From: Candidatus Roizmanbacteria bacterium RIFCSPLOWO2_01_FULL_37_12
GTDB taxonomy: Bacteria; Patescibacteriota; Microgenomatia; UBA1406; GWC2-37-13
Reading direction: 5' to 3'
NCBI GenBank assembly: GCA_001789645.1
Contig: MGAG01000010.1
Location: 1 to 64,000 of the forward strand
DNA: 64,000 bases
Under the pieces are notes generated by a model. The model searched no databases. It saw only the letters and a program-made list of their open reading frames with translations, and was not told where the DNA came from. Below, piece by piece: positions 50,361 through 59,491 of this stretch. Position 1 is the first letter of the stretch. The number at the start of each line of letters is the position of its first letter. Both the position numbers and the translations under genes were made by a program.

Positions 50361-52125
50361 ACGTAATAATCTTCTTTTCCACACGGGTTAATTCTTGATT
50401 TATTAGTCTTAAATTTTCTTTTATTTCATTTTCATCCGATGAATCAAATGCCGATAGTTCCGTTATCTTACGTTTAAGACTGTAACGCTTAGCTTCGTAC
50501 ACTAATTTTTCTATCTTTTCATTTTTTACTTCGATCTCCGTAGAGGCAAAAAGAAACACCTCGTCAAATGTCGATCTCAACTCCGGTGCAAGAGTCTCAA
50601 TAAAATTATTTAAATCAAACTGTTTATGTTTTTCTTTATATTTAAAAAAAAGCTGGCAAATTTTTTGAAAAGCGGGAACCGAAAAGTCCTCAATTGTAAA
50701 AGTCTTAAAAATCTCTTCTGCCCGGTTGTACGGATTTTCACTCTGAAAAATAATACTTAACAGATATTTCTGTATAACAACTTCTCTCATTATTTCTATA
50801 GCGGTCTTTTTTTGAGTCGGTAGGGCAAATTTTTGTTGTTTTTTTCTTTTTAAATTTCTAATTAAAACCTCCACGCTTCCCTCCGATACTTTTAGAATTG
50901 AAGCGATTTTTTTGATGTAATGAGATAGCACTATCGGGTTTTTTATTTTCTCAATAAAAACACCTACTTCTTCAGCTATCTTTTTTTTGCCGTATGGATC
51001 GTCTGCGGAATTTTTCTTCTGGGATATATTAATAATAAAATCATAATAAGGAAGCGAATTTTTTAATGCCTTTTTGAATTTGACCGGATCTTTACGAACA
51101 GCTTCATCCGGATCTTTGGCAAAATCGAAACTAGCTATACTGACATTAAATTCCAGAATTTCCGCCTCCTCTATTCCTTTTTTCATCGCTTCTTCACCAG
51201 CCAAATCACTATCAAGCGCTAGCGTAATTTTATCTGTGAATCTTTTTAAAAACATCAGTTGTTCCCTTGTCAAAGCAGAGCCTTTTATGGCAGCGATATT
51301 TTGAATCCCGTGCTGATAGGGCGAAATTACGTCAAATTCTCCCTCTACTAAAATAATATTGTTTTCTTTTTTTGCCGCCTCCTTGGCCAGATTGATTCCG
51401 AATAAAGTTTCTCTTTTATGGTACAAAAACGTTTCCGGGGTATTAATATATTTTGCCTCTTTGGCGTCCTCATCCAGTACTCTTCCTGAAAAACCGATAA
51501 CATTGCCCCTCGCGTCTTTTAATGGAAAAATCAATCGTCCTCTGAAGCGATCATAAAGTCCGCCCCTTTCGCTTCGCACCATTAATCCGCTGTCTAATAT
51601 TTCAGACTCTCCGTATTTTTTCTTTTTCAAAAACTTTAAAAGAGAATCCCAGGAATGAGGGGCGTAACCAAGTTGGAATTTCTTAATTATTCTCTCATCT
51701 AAATCTCTGGATCTCAGATATTCATTAGCTTTTTTGCCGAACTGCGTTTTATGAAGAATATACTCAAAAAACTCGGCAGCAAGAGTATTGATTCCCACAA
51801 TCCTTTCTTTTTTTTTCCAAACGTGATCGTCAAAACTGACTTTGGTTAATTTTATGCCAGCTTTTTCCGCCAATTCTCTTAAAGCTTCAATAAAAGTTAT
51901 GTTTTCCCACTTCATTAAAAACTTGATCAGGTCGCCCCCCTCTTGACAAGCCCCGAAACAATGCCAAATCTGACGGTCTTGAGAGACTACAAATGAAGGA
52001 GTGCGTTCTTGGTGAAAAGGGCAGACGCTTTTATAATTTCTTCCGGTTTTTTTTAGAGGAATAAAAGAGCTGATAAAGACCACTATGTCTAATTTCTTTT
52101 TAATTTCTTCAACTACGCTCTCCAT
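50356..52125 (-). CDS. dnaG: DNA primase DnaG
   Basis: 589 residues. N-terminal zinc-binding domain with [11 protein letters not shown] and [12 protein letters not shown] (CFGAC spacing, one residue longer than the usual CFGC); TOPRIM core with VEGEFDV and [10 protein letters not shown]-terminal helicase-interaction region after about residue 430. It makes RNA primers at the replication fork. TAGAAT preceded by TGG lies 7 bases before the ATG. Forms an operon with rpoD. Confidence 0.97.
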   Translation of the reverse strand: MESVVEEIKKKLDIVVFISSFIPLKKTGRNYKSVCPFHQERTPSFVVSQDRQIWHCFGACQEGGDLIKFLMKWENITFIEALRELAEKAGIKLTKVSFDDHVWKKKERIVGINTLAAEFFEYILHKTQFGKKANEYLRSRDLDERIIKKFQLGYAPHSWDSLLKFLKKKKYGESEILDSGLMVRSERGGLYDRFRGRLIFPLKDARGNVIGFSGRVLDEDAKEAKYINTPETFLYHKRETLFGINLAKEAAKKENNIILVEGEFDVISPYQHGIQNIAAIKGSALTREQLMFLKRFTDKITLALDSDLAGEEAMKKGIEEAEILEFNVSIASFDFAKDPDEAVRKDPVKFKKALKNSLPYYDFIINISQKKNSADDPYGKKKIAEEVGVFIEKIKNPIVLSHYIKKIASILKVSEGSVEVLIRNLKRKKQQKFALPTQKKTAIEIMREVVIQKYLLSIIFQSENPYNRAEEIFKTFTIEDFSVPAFQKICQLFFKYKEKHKQFDLNNFIETLAPELRSTFDEVFLFASTEIEVKNEKIEKLVYEAKRYSLKRKITELSAFDSSDENEIKENLRLINQELTRVEKKIITL

Positions 52126-52151
52126 CGACTATATTCTACCACGGCGACCCC

Positions 52152-52181
52152 TTGTTTTTTAACAAAAATATATTCTATAAT
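52152..52181 (+). promoter_or_regulatory. Promoter giving a leaderless transcript
   Basis: TTGTTT (52152-52157), 18-base spacer, TATAAT (52176-52181), ATG at 52188 six bases later. The TTG of the -35 box is also an in-frame possible start, but that reading is less likely. Confidence 0.65.
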
Positions 52182-52187
52182 GATTTA

Positions 52188-53642
52188 ATGCTTTATCTTT
52201 TTATTGATTCAAACCGAGTTAAAGTCCTGCAACTTAAAAAATCAATTCTCGGTCAATATGAGACACGTGTTTTTTCAAAAACATACCAGTCGTCCAATTT
52301 TCTGGAGCAAGGGAAAATAAGCAGTGTTGACTTCATCGCTTCAGCAGTAAAAGAAGCTCTGCAGTCTCTTTCAAGCGGTGGTGTAAAAAATAAAGACACT
52401 CTCTTAATTTTACCTCAAGAAAGCTATGTCTTTTTACGGATTGCTATTCCGTCGGACATCGCCTCATCGGCAATTTCAACTTTCATCGTCGACAAAGCCC
52501 GATCGAATATACAACTAAATTTAGACGACTGTTCTTATGATTATTTTCTTGAACAAGGTACGGTTGAGAAATATATTCATTTTTATGCTATAGAAAATGA
52601 GGTTTTAGCAAAATATAGAGAAGCACTTCATCTAATTGATCTAAAATTAAATATTGTTCTGCCGGAGGCTGTAACCTACTTTAAATTATTCCAAAAAACC
52701 TTAAGAAAAGATAAGAAAGAAAATATTTTTTATGTAACTTATGACGATAATAAATTGACAGGCCTACTTTATGATTCATTTGGCCAGGTATCGTCTGAAA
52801 AATGGATTGTGCCGTTAGACAAGACGAATAAAGTTGAAGAAGAATTAAAACGGAAAGCTGCAGAATTTGAGCAAAAAGGAACAAAGTTAAATCGTCTGAT
52901 CTTAGCCGGTGAACAGTCTGAAAAGGTCAGGCAAGATACCTTTACCAAAGAAATCGGAGTCTGGACTAATCCGCTGAAAAGAATCATTCCGGAATTTTAT
53001 CAAGACTATTTAAAACTCCTATTAAGTTCATCTGATAAACCATTTTCTGTATTATCATATGAAGCCTGTGTCGGCGCCTTTATCTTCAACGAACAAAACA
53101 AAGATTTTTCTTTTCTAAACAATAACCATGGAAAAACAAAAAAATCATTTACAATGCCCAAAGTTGGGCTGGTTAAAAAAGAGGTTATAATATTTTTGAG
53201 CTCTTTTATCCTCTCATTCCTATTTTTTGTAATCTTATCCAATATGAATTTAAATTTTCATTTCAATTTGAGTCAGATCAAACCGAAGGTTACCCCCACA
53301 TTAACACCCACAAAAATACCTGATAAACCGACCGTCACCCCAACTCCAGCTATAAAAAGGGATGAAATAAATATTAAGGTTTTAAACGGTTCAGGAACGG
53401 TCGGAAAAGCCAGCGAAGTAAAAGATCTGCTTAAAGAAAATGGGTACCAGGAAATATTGACCGGTAATGCCGACAACTTTGAATATGAACAGACTGAACT
53501 GCAGGTTAAAAAATCCAAATCTTCAGTTGCTGAAGTGATTAAAAACGACCTGAAAGAAAATGTCGCTTCATTTAAGGAAACCGTGCTTGATGAAGACGAA
53601 GCCGCCGATGTAGTAATTATTATTGGCTCGGATTTTAAATAA
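52188..53642 (+). CDS. Membrane protein with PilM/actin-like N-terminus and LytR_C domain
   Basis: About 484 residues. Residues 1-300 (LYLFIDSNRVKVLQL ... LLILPQESYVFLRIAIPSDI ... NRLILAGEQSEK) resemble the ASKHA fold of PilM-type pilus proteins, though ATP motifs are weak. One helix follows (about 330-352), a Thr/Pro linker (TPTLTPTKIPDKPTVTPTP) and a LytR_C domain (INIKVLNGSGTVGKASEVKDLL). The last type often occurs in wall-polymer attachment proteins. A cytoplasmic actin-like part linked to an outer LytR_C part is unusual. Divergent from dnaG. Confidence 0.7.
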   Translation: MLYLFIDSNRVKVLQLKKSILGQYETRVFSKTYQSSNFLEQGKISSVDFIASAVKEALQSLSSGGVKNKDTLLILPQESYVFLRIAIPSDIASSAISTFIVDKARSNIQLNLDDCSYDYFLEQGTVEKYIHFYAIENEVLAKYREALHLIDLKLNIVLPEAVTYFKLFQKTLRKDKKENIFYVTYDDNKLTGLLYDSFGQVSSEKWIVPLDKTNKVEEELKRKAAEFEQKGTKLNRLILAGEQSEKVRQDTFTKEIGVWTNPLKRIIPEFYQDYLKLLLSSSDKPFSVLSYEACVGAFIFNEQNKDFSFLNNNHGKTKKSFTMPKVGLVKKEVIIFLSSFILSFLFFVILSNMNLNFHFNLSQIKPKVTPTLTPTKIPDKPTVTPTPAIKRDEINIKVLNGSGTVGKASEVKDLLKENGYQEILTGNADNFEYEQTELQVKKSKSSVAEVIKNDLKENVASFKETVLDEDEAADVVIIIGSDFK

Positions 53643-53649
53643 TCTCAAC

Positions 53650-54654
53650 TTAAATTCTAAGGATTATTTTACCGAAATGTGTGCTTTCTTCTAATCTTTT
53701 TAATGCTTTTTTCACATCTTTTAATGGAAAAACTTTATCAATTATAGGTTTTAGTTTTCCGGCTTCAACTAGTTTCAGAACTTGTTCAAATTCTTCTTTT
53801 GTACCCATCCTTGAACCAAAAATTGTATATTGAAAATAATACACATCGCTTAAATCTTGAGAAGCTACTGCTCCACTAGTTGTCCCAGCAATCACTACTC
53901 TACCGTGAGGTCTCAAGATAGCTAGACTTATATTCCAAGTTTTAACCCCAATACTCTCAAAAACAACGTCAACTTTTTTTCCTTTTGTAAATTTATTAAC
54001 TAATTTTTCAACATTTACTTTTTTGTAATTAACAATTTGTTCTACTCCCGTTTTATTAATTCTTTTTGCATCATCATCGTTACTTACTGCCGCAATAATT
54101 CTTGCACCTAAGTATTTTGCTATTTGAATTGCCGCAGAACCTAGCCCACCTGACGCCCCCCAGATAAAAATAGTTTCACCTCTTTGGAGTTTTACTCTTC
54201 CGACTAACATATGATAAGCAGTAAGAAAAGTGAGAGGAAAAGCAGCGGCTTCTTCAAACGAAAGATTCTGAGGTTTTGGGTAAAGTTGTTTTATGGGTGC
54301 TACAACATACTCTGCGTAACCACCTTGAGTTTTGTAACCGAATATTATTACTATTTCACATGATAATCCTTTTCTACATCTTGAACATTGACCACAAGGT
54401 ATTGCCGGATTAACTACAACATCTTGTCCTACTTTTAATTTACCCATACTATTTACTTCTATAATAACACCAGCCACATCAGAACCTGGAATATGAGGAA
54501 AAGGAATATCTAACCTACCTTTTAATAAATGAAGATCCAAATGGTTAAGTGCACATGCTTTAATTTTTATTAGTGCTTCTCCTTCTTTTGGTATTGGCCG
54601 TGGAACATCACCATAATTTAAATTTAATGATTTATCAATGTAAACTGCTTTCAT
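53650..54654 (-). CDS. Zinc-type alcohol dehydrogenase/quinone oxidoreductase (MDR family)
   Basis: 334 residues: GroES-like domain with CALNHLDLHLLKG, HIPGSDVAGVI, the structural zinc cysteines in CGQCSRCRKGLSC, and the Rossmann motif WGASGGLGSAAIQIAK. It reduces or oxidises aldehydes, alcohols or enones with NAD(P)H. The catalytic-zinc ligand set is incomplete (Asn-His in place of Cys-His?), so a quinone-oxidoreductase-like or different metal use is possible. TGT-TAAAAT lies 9 bases before the ATG. Confidence 0.88.
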   Translation of the reverse strand: MKAVYIDKSLNLNYGDVPRPIPKEGEALIKIKACALNHLDLHLLKGRLDIPFPHIPGSDVAGVIIEVNSMGKLKVGQDVVVNPAIPCGQCSRCRKGLSCEIVIIFGYKTQGGYAEYVVAPIKQLYPKPQNLSFEEAAAFPLTFLTAYHMLVGRVKLQRGETIFIWGASGGLGSAAIQIAKYLGARIIAAVSNDDDAKRINKTGVEQIVNYKKVNVEKLVNKFTKGKKVDVVFESIGVKTWNISLAILRPHGRVVIAGTTSGAVASQDLSDVYYFQYTIFGSRMGTKEEFEQVLKLVEAGKLKPIIDKVFPLKDVKKALKRLEESTHFGKIILRI

Positions 54655-54686
54655 AGTTTTCTGATTTTAACAAATTTTATGTATGT

Positions 54687-54692
54687 TATAAT
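54687..54692 (+). promoter_or_regulatory. Extended -10 box of the DUF5678 gene
   Basis: TGT-TATAAT; ATG 7 bases later. Confidence 0.5.
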
Positions 54693-54699
54693 TCAAAGT

Positions 54700-54885
54700 A
54701 TGACTGACTTAAGCAAAATATTAAAAAAATACAAAATCGGTTGGCTTGCACTTTCTCCCGATAATGAAAAATTTGTGGCACAAGGAAAAACCTTAAAAGA
54801 AGTCCTTGTAAAAGCTCGAAAAAAAGGTGTTGATCAACCCAGCGTCCTTAAAGCTTCTCCAATTGATAATTACTTTATTGGCTAA
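54700..54885 (+). CDS. DUF5678-family small protein
   Basis: 61 residues: TDLSKILKKYKIGWLALSPDNEKFVAQGKTLKEVLVKARKKGVDQPSVLKASP. The order of a short basic helix, GWLALS, EKFVAQGKTLKEVLVKARKKG matches DUF5678, small proteins common in Archaea and Patescibacteria, of unknown role. Start at 54700 fixed by the extended -10 box; an earlier ATG at 54679 lies upstream of that box. Confidence 0.75.
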   Translation: MTDLSKILKKYKIGWLALSPDNEKFVAQGKTLKEVLVKARKKGVDQPSVLKASPIDNYFIG

Positions 54886-54937
54886 TAAAATCTACAAATT
54901 GTTGACTTTTTTGCTTATAGATTTAAATAATATTTAA

Positions 54938-55028
54938 GTCATTCTGGGGGGAGCGATGAGTTTTGAACCGACTCCAGAATCGTTGTTTAGATACTGGTCG
55001 CGCTCCTTCGTCGCTTGCCAGAATGTCA
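54938..55028. repeat. Dispersed repeat (CCAGAAT type)
   Basis: GTCATTCTGGGGGG...CCAGAAT, spacer, then CTTGCCAGAATGTCAT. Lies in the 190-base gap before the prfB fragment; nothing else was seen there. Confidence 0.8.
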
Positions 55029-55077
55029 TTAACACTCAGTACTGCAACAAATCTAATTTAATAGAGAATTATTAACT

Positions 55078-55164
55078 ATGGAGAAAGAGGAATTAAAAAA
55101 TAAATTGGATAGTATTGTTTCAAAAGCCGACATACCTGCAAAAAAAGAATTTCTGCTAAAATAA
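55078..55164 (+). pseudogene. Duplicated 5' fragment of prfB
   Basis: An ATG followed by 28 codons and TAA, nearly the same as the first 25 codons of prfB at 56450 (both begin EKEELKNKLDSIV). Identity stops after about 75 bases and the frame ends in LLK-stop. It marks one edge of a 1.37-kb insertion between an old prfB start and the present gene. Not expected to be functional. Confidence 0.85.
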
Positions 55165-55168
55165 TTTT

Positions 55169-55501
55169 GTGAAACTCCATTTTAAAGAGATACCCATAAT
55201 TTCAAGAAAGAAGCTAACTGACTACATACTTTCCGAAACCCATGCTACAGGAAAATTTAAGGCAAAGTTTTTCCGCAGTCTTGGTTTTAACGAAACTAAT
55301 ATTGTTATTTTCGAAAAAGAACTCCGTAAATTATTCAAATATCAAGAAATAAAAGACGCAGAAATTTCACCATATGGTACAAAATATATTATTGACGGAG
55401 AGATTAAAACACCAATTAAAAAAGCCGTTAAGATTCGAACAATCTGGATTATTGAAAAAGGTCAAAAAAGACCACGTTTTATCACAATTTATCCAGTATA
55501 A
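55169..55501 (+). CDS. DUF6883-like small protein
   Basis: 110 residues from a GTG start: KLTDYILSETHATGKFKAKFFRSLGFNETNIVIFEKELRKLF, then a beta-rich half (YGTKYIIDGEIKTP ... IRTIWIIEKGQKRPRFITIYPV). The GKFKAKFFRSLGF block and the pairing with a DUF4926 gene fit DUF6883, found in putative toxin-antitoxin or toxin-immunity loci. TAAAAT lies 6 bases before the GTG. Function not established. Confidence 0.7.
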   Translation: MKLHFKEIPIISRKKLTDYILSETHATGKFKAKFFRSLGFNETNIVIFEKELRKLFKYQEIKDAEISPYGTKYIIDGEIKTPIKKAVKIRTIWIIEKGQKRPRFITIYPV

Positions 55502-55524
55502 TATTGTCATTTAGGGAGATTTAT

Positions 55525-55755
55525 ATGTTTGATGAACTAGATACTATCGTACTAACTCACTCAATTGAAAAATATGACCTTAAAAAAGGTGATATAGGAA
55601 CTGTGGTACACATATATGCCGATGGAAAAACAATTGAGGTTGAATTTTCTACAGCCGAAGGTAAAACCGTAGCAGTTTTGACTCTTACTCCTGCTGATAT
55701 ACGTTTAATGGCCAGAAACGAAATACTACATGTTCGAGGATATGCAACGATTTAA
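55525..55755 (+). CDS. DUF4926-family small protein
   Basis: 76 residues: FDELDTIVLTHSIEKYDLKKGDIGTVVHIYADGKTIEVEFSTAEGKTVAVLTLTPADI, a small SH3-like beta-barrel typical of DUF4926. The ATG at 55525 has GGGAG at the right distance; an ATG at 55504 does not. It follows the DUF6883 gene by 23 bases; the two families are usually neighbours and are thought to form a module. Confidence 0.8.
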   Translation: MFDELDTIVLTHSIEKYDLKKGDIGTVVHIYADGKTIEVEFSTAEGKTVAVLTLTPADIRLMARNEILHVRGYATI

Positions 55756-55791
55756 AATCGGGTCACAAATCACCTACTACCTGCTTGTTGA

Positions 55792-55797
55792 TATAAT
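55792..55797 (+). promoter_or_regulatory. Extended -10 box of the C39-like peptidase
   Basis: TGA-TATAAT, 6 bases before the ATG at 55804. It supports that codon as the true start, upstream of the frameshift. Confidence 0.5.
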
Positions 55798-55803
55798 TAC
55801 TTC

Positions 55804-56444
55804 ATGATAATTAAAGACGTTCCTTTTTTTCTAATACACCTGACGATACTCACTGTGAACAAGCTGCTATACAAATGGTTTTAAAATATTTTATGCCTAA
55901 AAAAACTTTTACCTGGAAACAATTAGAGAAATTAACGGGTAAAAAGAAGGATTTGTGGACTTGGCCAATGCAAAGTTTGATGAATATGAAAAAAAAGGGT
56001 TTTGATGTTTTACATTTAACTCTATTTGATTATAAAAAATTCGCTGAATTCGGAGTAATATACTTGAAAAAATGGGTTAAAGACGAAGACGTAGTAAAAG
56101 TTCAAGTAAAAAACAGTGATATAGGTTATGAAAGAAAAAATGCTTTGCTTTATTCTAAATCAAAAATTCAGAAGAAAGTTTTGCCCACTTTAGACGACAT
56201 CAAAAAATTACTCAATAAAGGGTGTCTTATAATCTGTAACGTTAATTCGTTTATCTTAAATCAAAAAAATGGCTTTGCAGGACATTTTGTTGTTGTTTTT
56301 GGATATGATGATAAAAACCTCTTCTTACATGATCCTGGACTTCCTCCTTTAAAAAATAGAAAAGTTTCTTATGATTTATTTACAAAGGCTTGGGAATATC
56401 CTTCAAGTAAACAAAAGAATATTAGAGCGTTTAAATTAAAATAA
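55804..56444 (+). pseudogene. C39-like papain-fold peptidase with a one-base frameshift
   Basis: From ATG 55804 the frame reads IIKDVPFF, then breaks at a T7 run (55824-55830). One more T would restore SNTPDDTHCEQAAIQMVLKYF, the standard N-terminal region of peptidase C39-like proteins with the catalytic cysteine. The rest is intact: histidine in GHFVVVFGYDD and LHDPG. So the gene is either newly broken, a sequencing error in a homopolymer, or rescued by slippage on the T-run. Soluble, no leader peptide. Located in the insert before prfB. Confidence 0.8.
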
Positions 56445-56449
56445 ATTCT

Positions 56450-57457
56450 ATGGAAAAAGAGGAATTAAAAAATAAATTGGATAGTATTGTTGCAAAAGCC
56501 AACCTGTCTGTAAAAAAACAGGAAGTGTCTCTTTTGGAAAAAAATACTTATGATTCGGCATTTTGGCAGAACAGCAAAAATGCCGGTGAAGTAATGAAAA
56601 AAATCAACGACCTGAAAAAGGAAATCGAAGATATTGAGATGATGCAGTTATTATTTCAGGAAGGCGAACTGAAAGAAGCGGAAAAACTGATAAAAAAATA
56701 TGAAATTCTCCTGTTCCTTTCCGGTCCACACGATAAAGGCGATGCTATCTTTGCCATCCACTCCGGCCAGGGAGGAACAGAAGCAATGGACTGGTCCGAG
56801 ATGCTTTTTCGTATGTACACCCGTTATTTTGAAAAAAAAGGTTGGAAGTTTGAAGAAATTGATCGGGTTCAGGGAGAAGAGGCAGGTATAAAAACCAGCA
56901 CTTTAAAAGTCTACGGTGCTTTTGCCTATGGTCACTTAAAATCTGAGGCAGGCGTGCACAGACTTGTTCGTCAATCACCTTTTAATGCCGATAAATTAAG
57001 ACAAACTTCATTTGCATTGGTGGAGGTTTTGCCGATTGTTGAAGATAAAGAAGTTCAATTAAAAGAAGACGAACTAGTTTGGCAGTTTTATCGAAGCGGC
57101 GGCAAAGGCGGGCAAAACGTAAATAAAGTCTCAACCGCAGTCCGCCTAACCCATAAACCAACAGGAATCACAGTCTCCTGTCAGGAGGAAAGATACCAGG
57201 GAGCTAACCGTGAAAATGCCTTAAATATTCTTCGCGCCAAACTTTGGCAAATCGAACAGGAAAAAAAACTTGATGAAATTGAGTCTTTTAAAAAAGTCAA
57301 AGTTGCTTCCTGGGGAAAACAGATTAGATCTTACGTGCTTCACCCTTATAAAATGATTAAAGATCTTAGAACCGACTATGAGGAATCAAATGTCGAAGCC
57401 GTATTGGCCGGAGATCTTGACGGATTTATTGAGGCTTACTTGAAGAAACTTGAATAA
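56450..57457 (+). CDS. prfB: Peptide chain release factor 2
   Basis: 335 residues. Has the SPF stop-recognition motif (176-178) and GGQ (220-222) that triggers peptide release, in the context RSGGKGGQNVNKVSTAVR. RF2 reads UAA and UGA, so UGA is a stop in this organism. The N-terminal domain is short and there is no programmed frameshift. The first 75 bases also occur as a fragment at 55078. TAAAAT lies 7 bases before the ATG. Confidence 0.97.
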   Translation: MEKEELKNKLDSIVAKANLSVKKQEVSLLEKNTYDSAFWQNSKNAGEVMKKINDLKKEIEDIEMMQLLFQEGELKEAEKLIKKYEILLFLSGPHDKGDAIFAIHSGQGGTEAMDWSEMLFRMYTRYFEKKGWKFEEIDRVQGEEAGIKTSTLKVYGAFAYGHLKSEAGVHRLVRQSPFNADKLRQTSFALVEVLPIVEDKEVQLKEDELVWQFYRSGGKGGQNVNKVSTAVRLTHKPTGITVSCQEERYQGANRENALNILRAKLWQIEQEKKLDEIESFKKVKVASWGKQIRSYVLHPYKMIKDLRTDYEESNVEAVLAGDLDGFIEAYLKKLE

Positions 57458-57474
57458 CTTGTTATCCTTTTTAT

Positions 57475-57924
57475 ATGGAAAATATAAATTCTACTCAAAA
57501 ACTGATTCACAACCTTGATTCTTCCGGTCAAAATACATTGAGTTACCCCAAATTTTTTTCGATTTTATTAATCATCATCTTAGCGGGCGGAATAGTCGGA
57601 TTTATTCTTGGCAAAACAGCAAAAAGTAGCGTTGTGACGGGTCAAAAATCGGATAATAAAAAAGTTGAAAAAACAGCCGGCATAGCCGATAAGAAAACCT
57701 TTAAAGATAAGGCCGAGGGCAAGTTGAAAGAAGGAGGAGTTGACGGTGAAGGAAATTTTCATCTTGAGCGTCCTGGTGGTGAATCACAAAATGTCTATCT
57801 CACCTCGACAACCGTAGATCTATCCCAATACGTAGGTAAAAAAATACGTGTCTGGGGCGAGACTTTTCAAGCTGAAAAAGCCGGCTGGTTGATGGATGTT
57901 GGATTAGTTGAAGTTCTCCAATGA
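57475..57924 (+). CDS. Single-pass membrane protein, unrecognised
   Basis: 149 residues: soluble N-terminus of about 25 residues, one helix (FFSILLIIILAGGIVGFILG), then a charged linker (KKVEKTAGIADKKTFKDKAEGK) and an outer domain (NVYLTSTTVDLSQYVGKKIRVWGETFQ) that looks like a small OB-type beta domain. It overlaps ftsE by 4 bases, so it is coupled to the FtsEX operon and may be an accessory part of that complex. Common as an unnamed neighbour of ftsE in CPR genomes, to my recollection. Confidence 0.65.
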   Translation: MENINSTQKLIHNLDSSGQNTLSYPKFFSILLIIILAGGIVGFILGKTAKSSVVTGQKSDNKKVEKTAGIADKKTFKDKAEGKLKEGGVDGEGNFHLERPGGESQNVYLTSTTVDLSQYVGKKIRVWGETFQAEKAGWLMDVGLVEVLQ

Positions 57925-58598
57925 TCAAATTTGAAAATGTCACAAAAAAATTCCCACTAGGCAATCTTGCCCTCGCTGAGGTATCGTTTGATATCGAGGA
58001 TAAGGAATTTATTTTCCTGGTTGGTCCATCGGGAGCTGGAAAAACAACGATCCTCAAATTGATACTGCGTGAGTCACTACCGACTGATGGAACTATACTG
58101 GTTGACGATTTTGATATCACTTCAAATCAATTTACTCAAGTCGAGATATTAAGAAGAAAGATTGGTATGATCTTCCAGGACTTCAAAATACTTTTTGACA
58201 AAAGTGTATTCGAAAATATCGCTCTCAGTCTAAAAGTTATTGGTCTGCCAGAGGATCAGATCAAAAATCAAGTTGAGGAAGCTCTTGATCTTGTCAGTCT
58301 CTCAAAAAAAGCGTTGGCTTTTCCGGTACAACTCTCGGCGGGAGAAATCCAAAGGATTGCCATCGCAAGAGCCATAGTCGGTGATCGGGATATAATCCTC
58401 GCGGATGAACCCACCGGCAATCTGGATCCAAAAACTGCCTGGGAAATTATGAAAATATTTAAGAAATTAGAAAAAACAAAAACTATTTTATTTGCTACGC
58501 ACAACACCGATATAGTCAACAGTTTTCAAAAAAGAGTTTTAGTCCTAAATCAAGGAAAATTAACAAAAGATCATAGAAAAGGAGGATATGACATATGA
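57921..58598 (+). CDS. ftsE: Cell division ATP-binding protein FtsE
   Basis: 225 residues: Walker A GPSGAGKTT, Q-loop FQDFKIL, signature LSAGEIQRIAIARAIV, Walker B IILADEPTGNLD and histidine in FATHNTD. It pairs with FtsX, encoded next (4-base overlap), at the inner face of the division site and drives peptidoglycan hydrolase activation. An AAGGAGGATATGAC region at its end supplies a Shine-Dalgarno for ftsX. Confidence 0.96.
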   Translation: MIKFENVTKKFPLGNLALAEVSFDIEDKEFIFLVGPSGAGKTTILKLILRESLPTDGTILVDDFDITSNQFTQVEILRRKIGMIFQDFKILFDKSVFENIALSLKVIGLPEDQIKNQVEEALDLVSLSKKALAFPVQLSAGEIQRIAIARAIVGDRDIILADEPTGNLDPKTAWEIMKIFKKLEKTKTILFATHNTDIVNSFQKRVLVLNQGKLTKDHRKGGYDI

Positions 58599-59491
58599 AT
58601 GAAATACTAACTTCAATTCGCAGAACGCCCTACCAATCACTGGCTGCTTTTTTGATTTTATTTTTTACGCTCTTTTTATCCGCCGCTATGTTTATTTCAT
58701 TAAGTTTTCTCTATGGACTTTTGGGGTACGTTGAAACCAGACCCCAAGTGACTGTTTATTTTCAATCTAAGACTCCCCAAAATGAGATCTTTAAAATTCG
58801 AGATAAACTGACGAACTCTGATAAAGTCCAATCAATTAAATATATCTCTAAAGATGAAGCTTATAAAATTTATAAGGATTTGAATAAAGATAATCCGCTT
58901 CTTCTTGAGATGGTTACGTCGGACATCCTGCCTGCATCTTTGGAAATATTTGCTAAAAAACCGACCTATCTTCCCGAACTTGCCGAATTCCTAAAAAAAG
59001 AACCCGGTGTAGATGAGGTAAACTTCCAAAAAGATATTCTCGATCGCCTACTGACACTAACTGATATTCTGCGAAAAACTACAGTCGTCTTTTTTGGCTT
59101 TCTTATCTTGTTAGCTATCTTGGTTTTGACAACTACCACTTTGTTTAAAATTGCTCTGAAAAAAGAAGAAATAGAACTCTTAAAACTTCTGGGAGCAAGC
59201 GATTTTTACGTTAAAAAGCCTTTTCTGCTTGAGGCGTTTTTATTTGGCTCAACAGCCGCAGTTGGATCTTTTTTAATAATATTGGGGATATTACTCTCAT
59301 TGCAGCCTTTTTTTAATTCATATTTAAAAGATATTTCACAACTGTCTTTATCAATCTATGTCACAAAAATAACCGTCTGGCCTGTTAATATAACCTTTTT
59401 ATCTGCAGCTTTTCTGCTATCATTATTTTTTGGCGTCGGCATCGCCATCTTCGCCACCCTCCTCGCCACCCAGAAGTATTTAAAAATATGA
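58595..59491 (+). CDS. ftsX: Cell division protein FtsX
   Basis: 298 residues, four helices: first near residue 20-42 (LILFFTLFLSAAMFISLSF), then an extracytoplasmic domain (VTVYFQSKTPQNEIFKIRDK ... KEPGVDEVNFQKDILDRL) and three helices, with EIELLKLLGASDFYVKKPFLLEA in the FtsX consensus. It passes the FtsE signal to an outer hydrolase, probably the M23 protein encoded at 59748. Overlaps the next small gene by 4 bases. Confidence 0.95.
   Translation: MNEILTSIRRTPYQSLAAFLILFFTLFLSAAMFISLSFLYGLLGYVETRPQVTVYFQSKTPQNEIFKIRDKLTNSDKVQSIKYISKDEAYKIYKDLNKDNPLLLEMVTSDILPASLEIFAKKPTYLPELAEFLKKEPGVDEVNFQKDILDRLLTLTDILRKTTVVFFGFLILLAILVLTTTTLFKIALKKEEIELLKLLGASDFYVKKPFLLEAFLFGSTAAVGSFLIILGILLSLQPFFNSYLKDISQLSLSIYVTKITVWPVNITFLSAAFLLSLFFGVGIAIFATLLATQKYLKI

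Noticed and set aside
52152-52187. TTG start for the LytR_C protein
   Set aside because: The TTG belongs to a -35 box; TATAAT and a well-placed ATG follow.
56450-56560. Programmed frameshift in prfB
   Set aside because: The frame is open from the first ATG and no early in-frame TGA or slippery site is visible.
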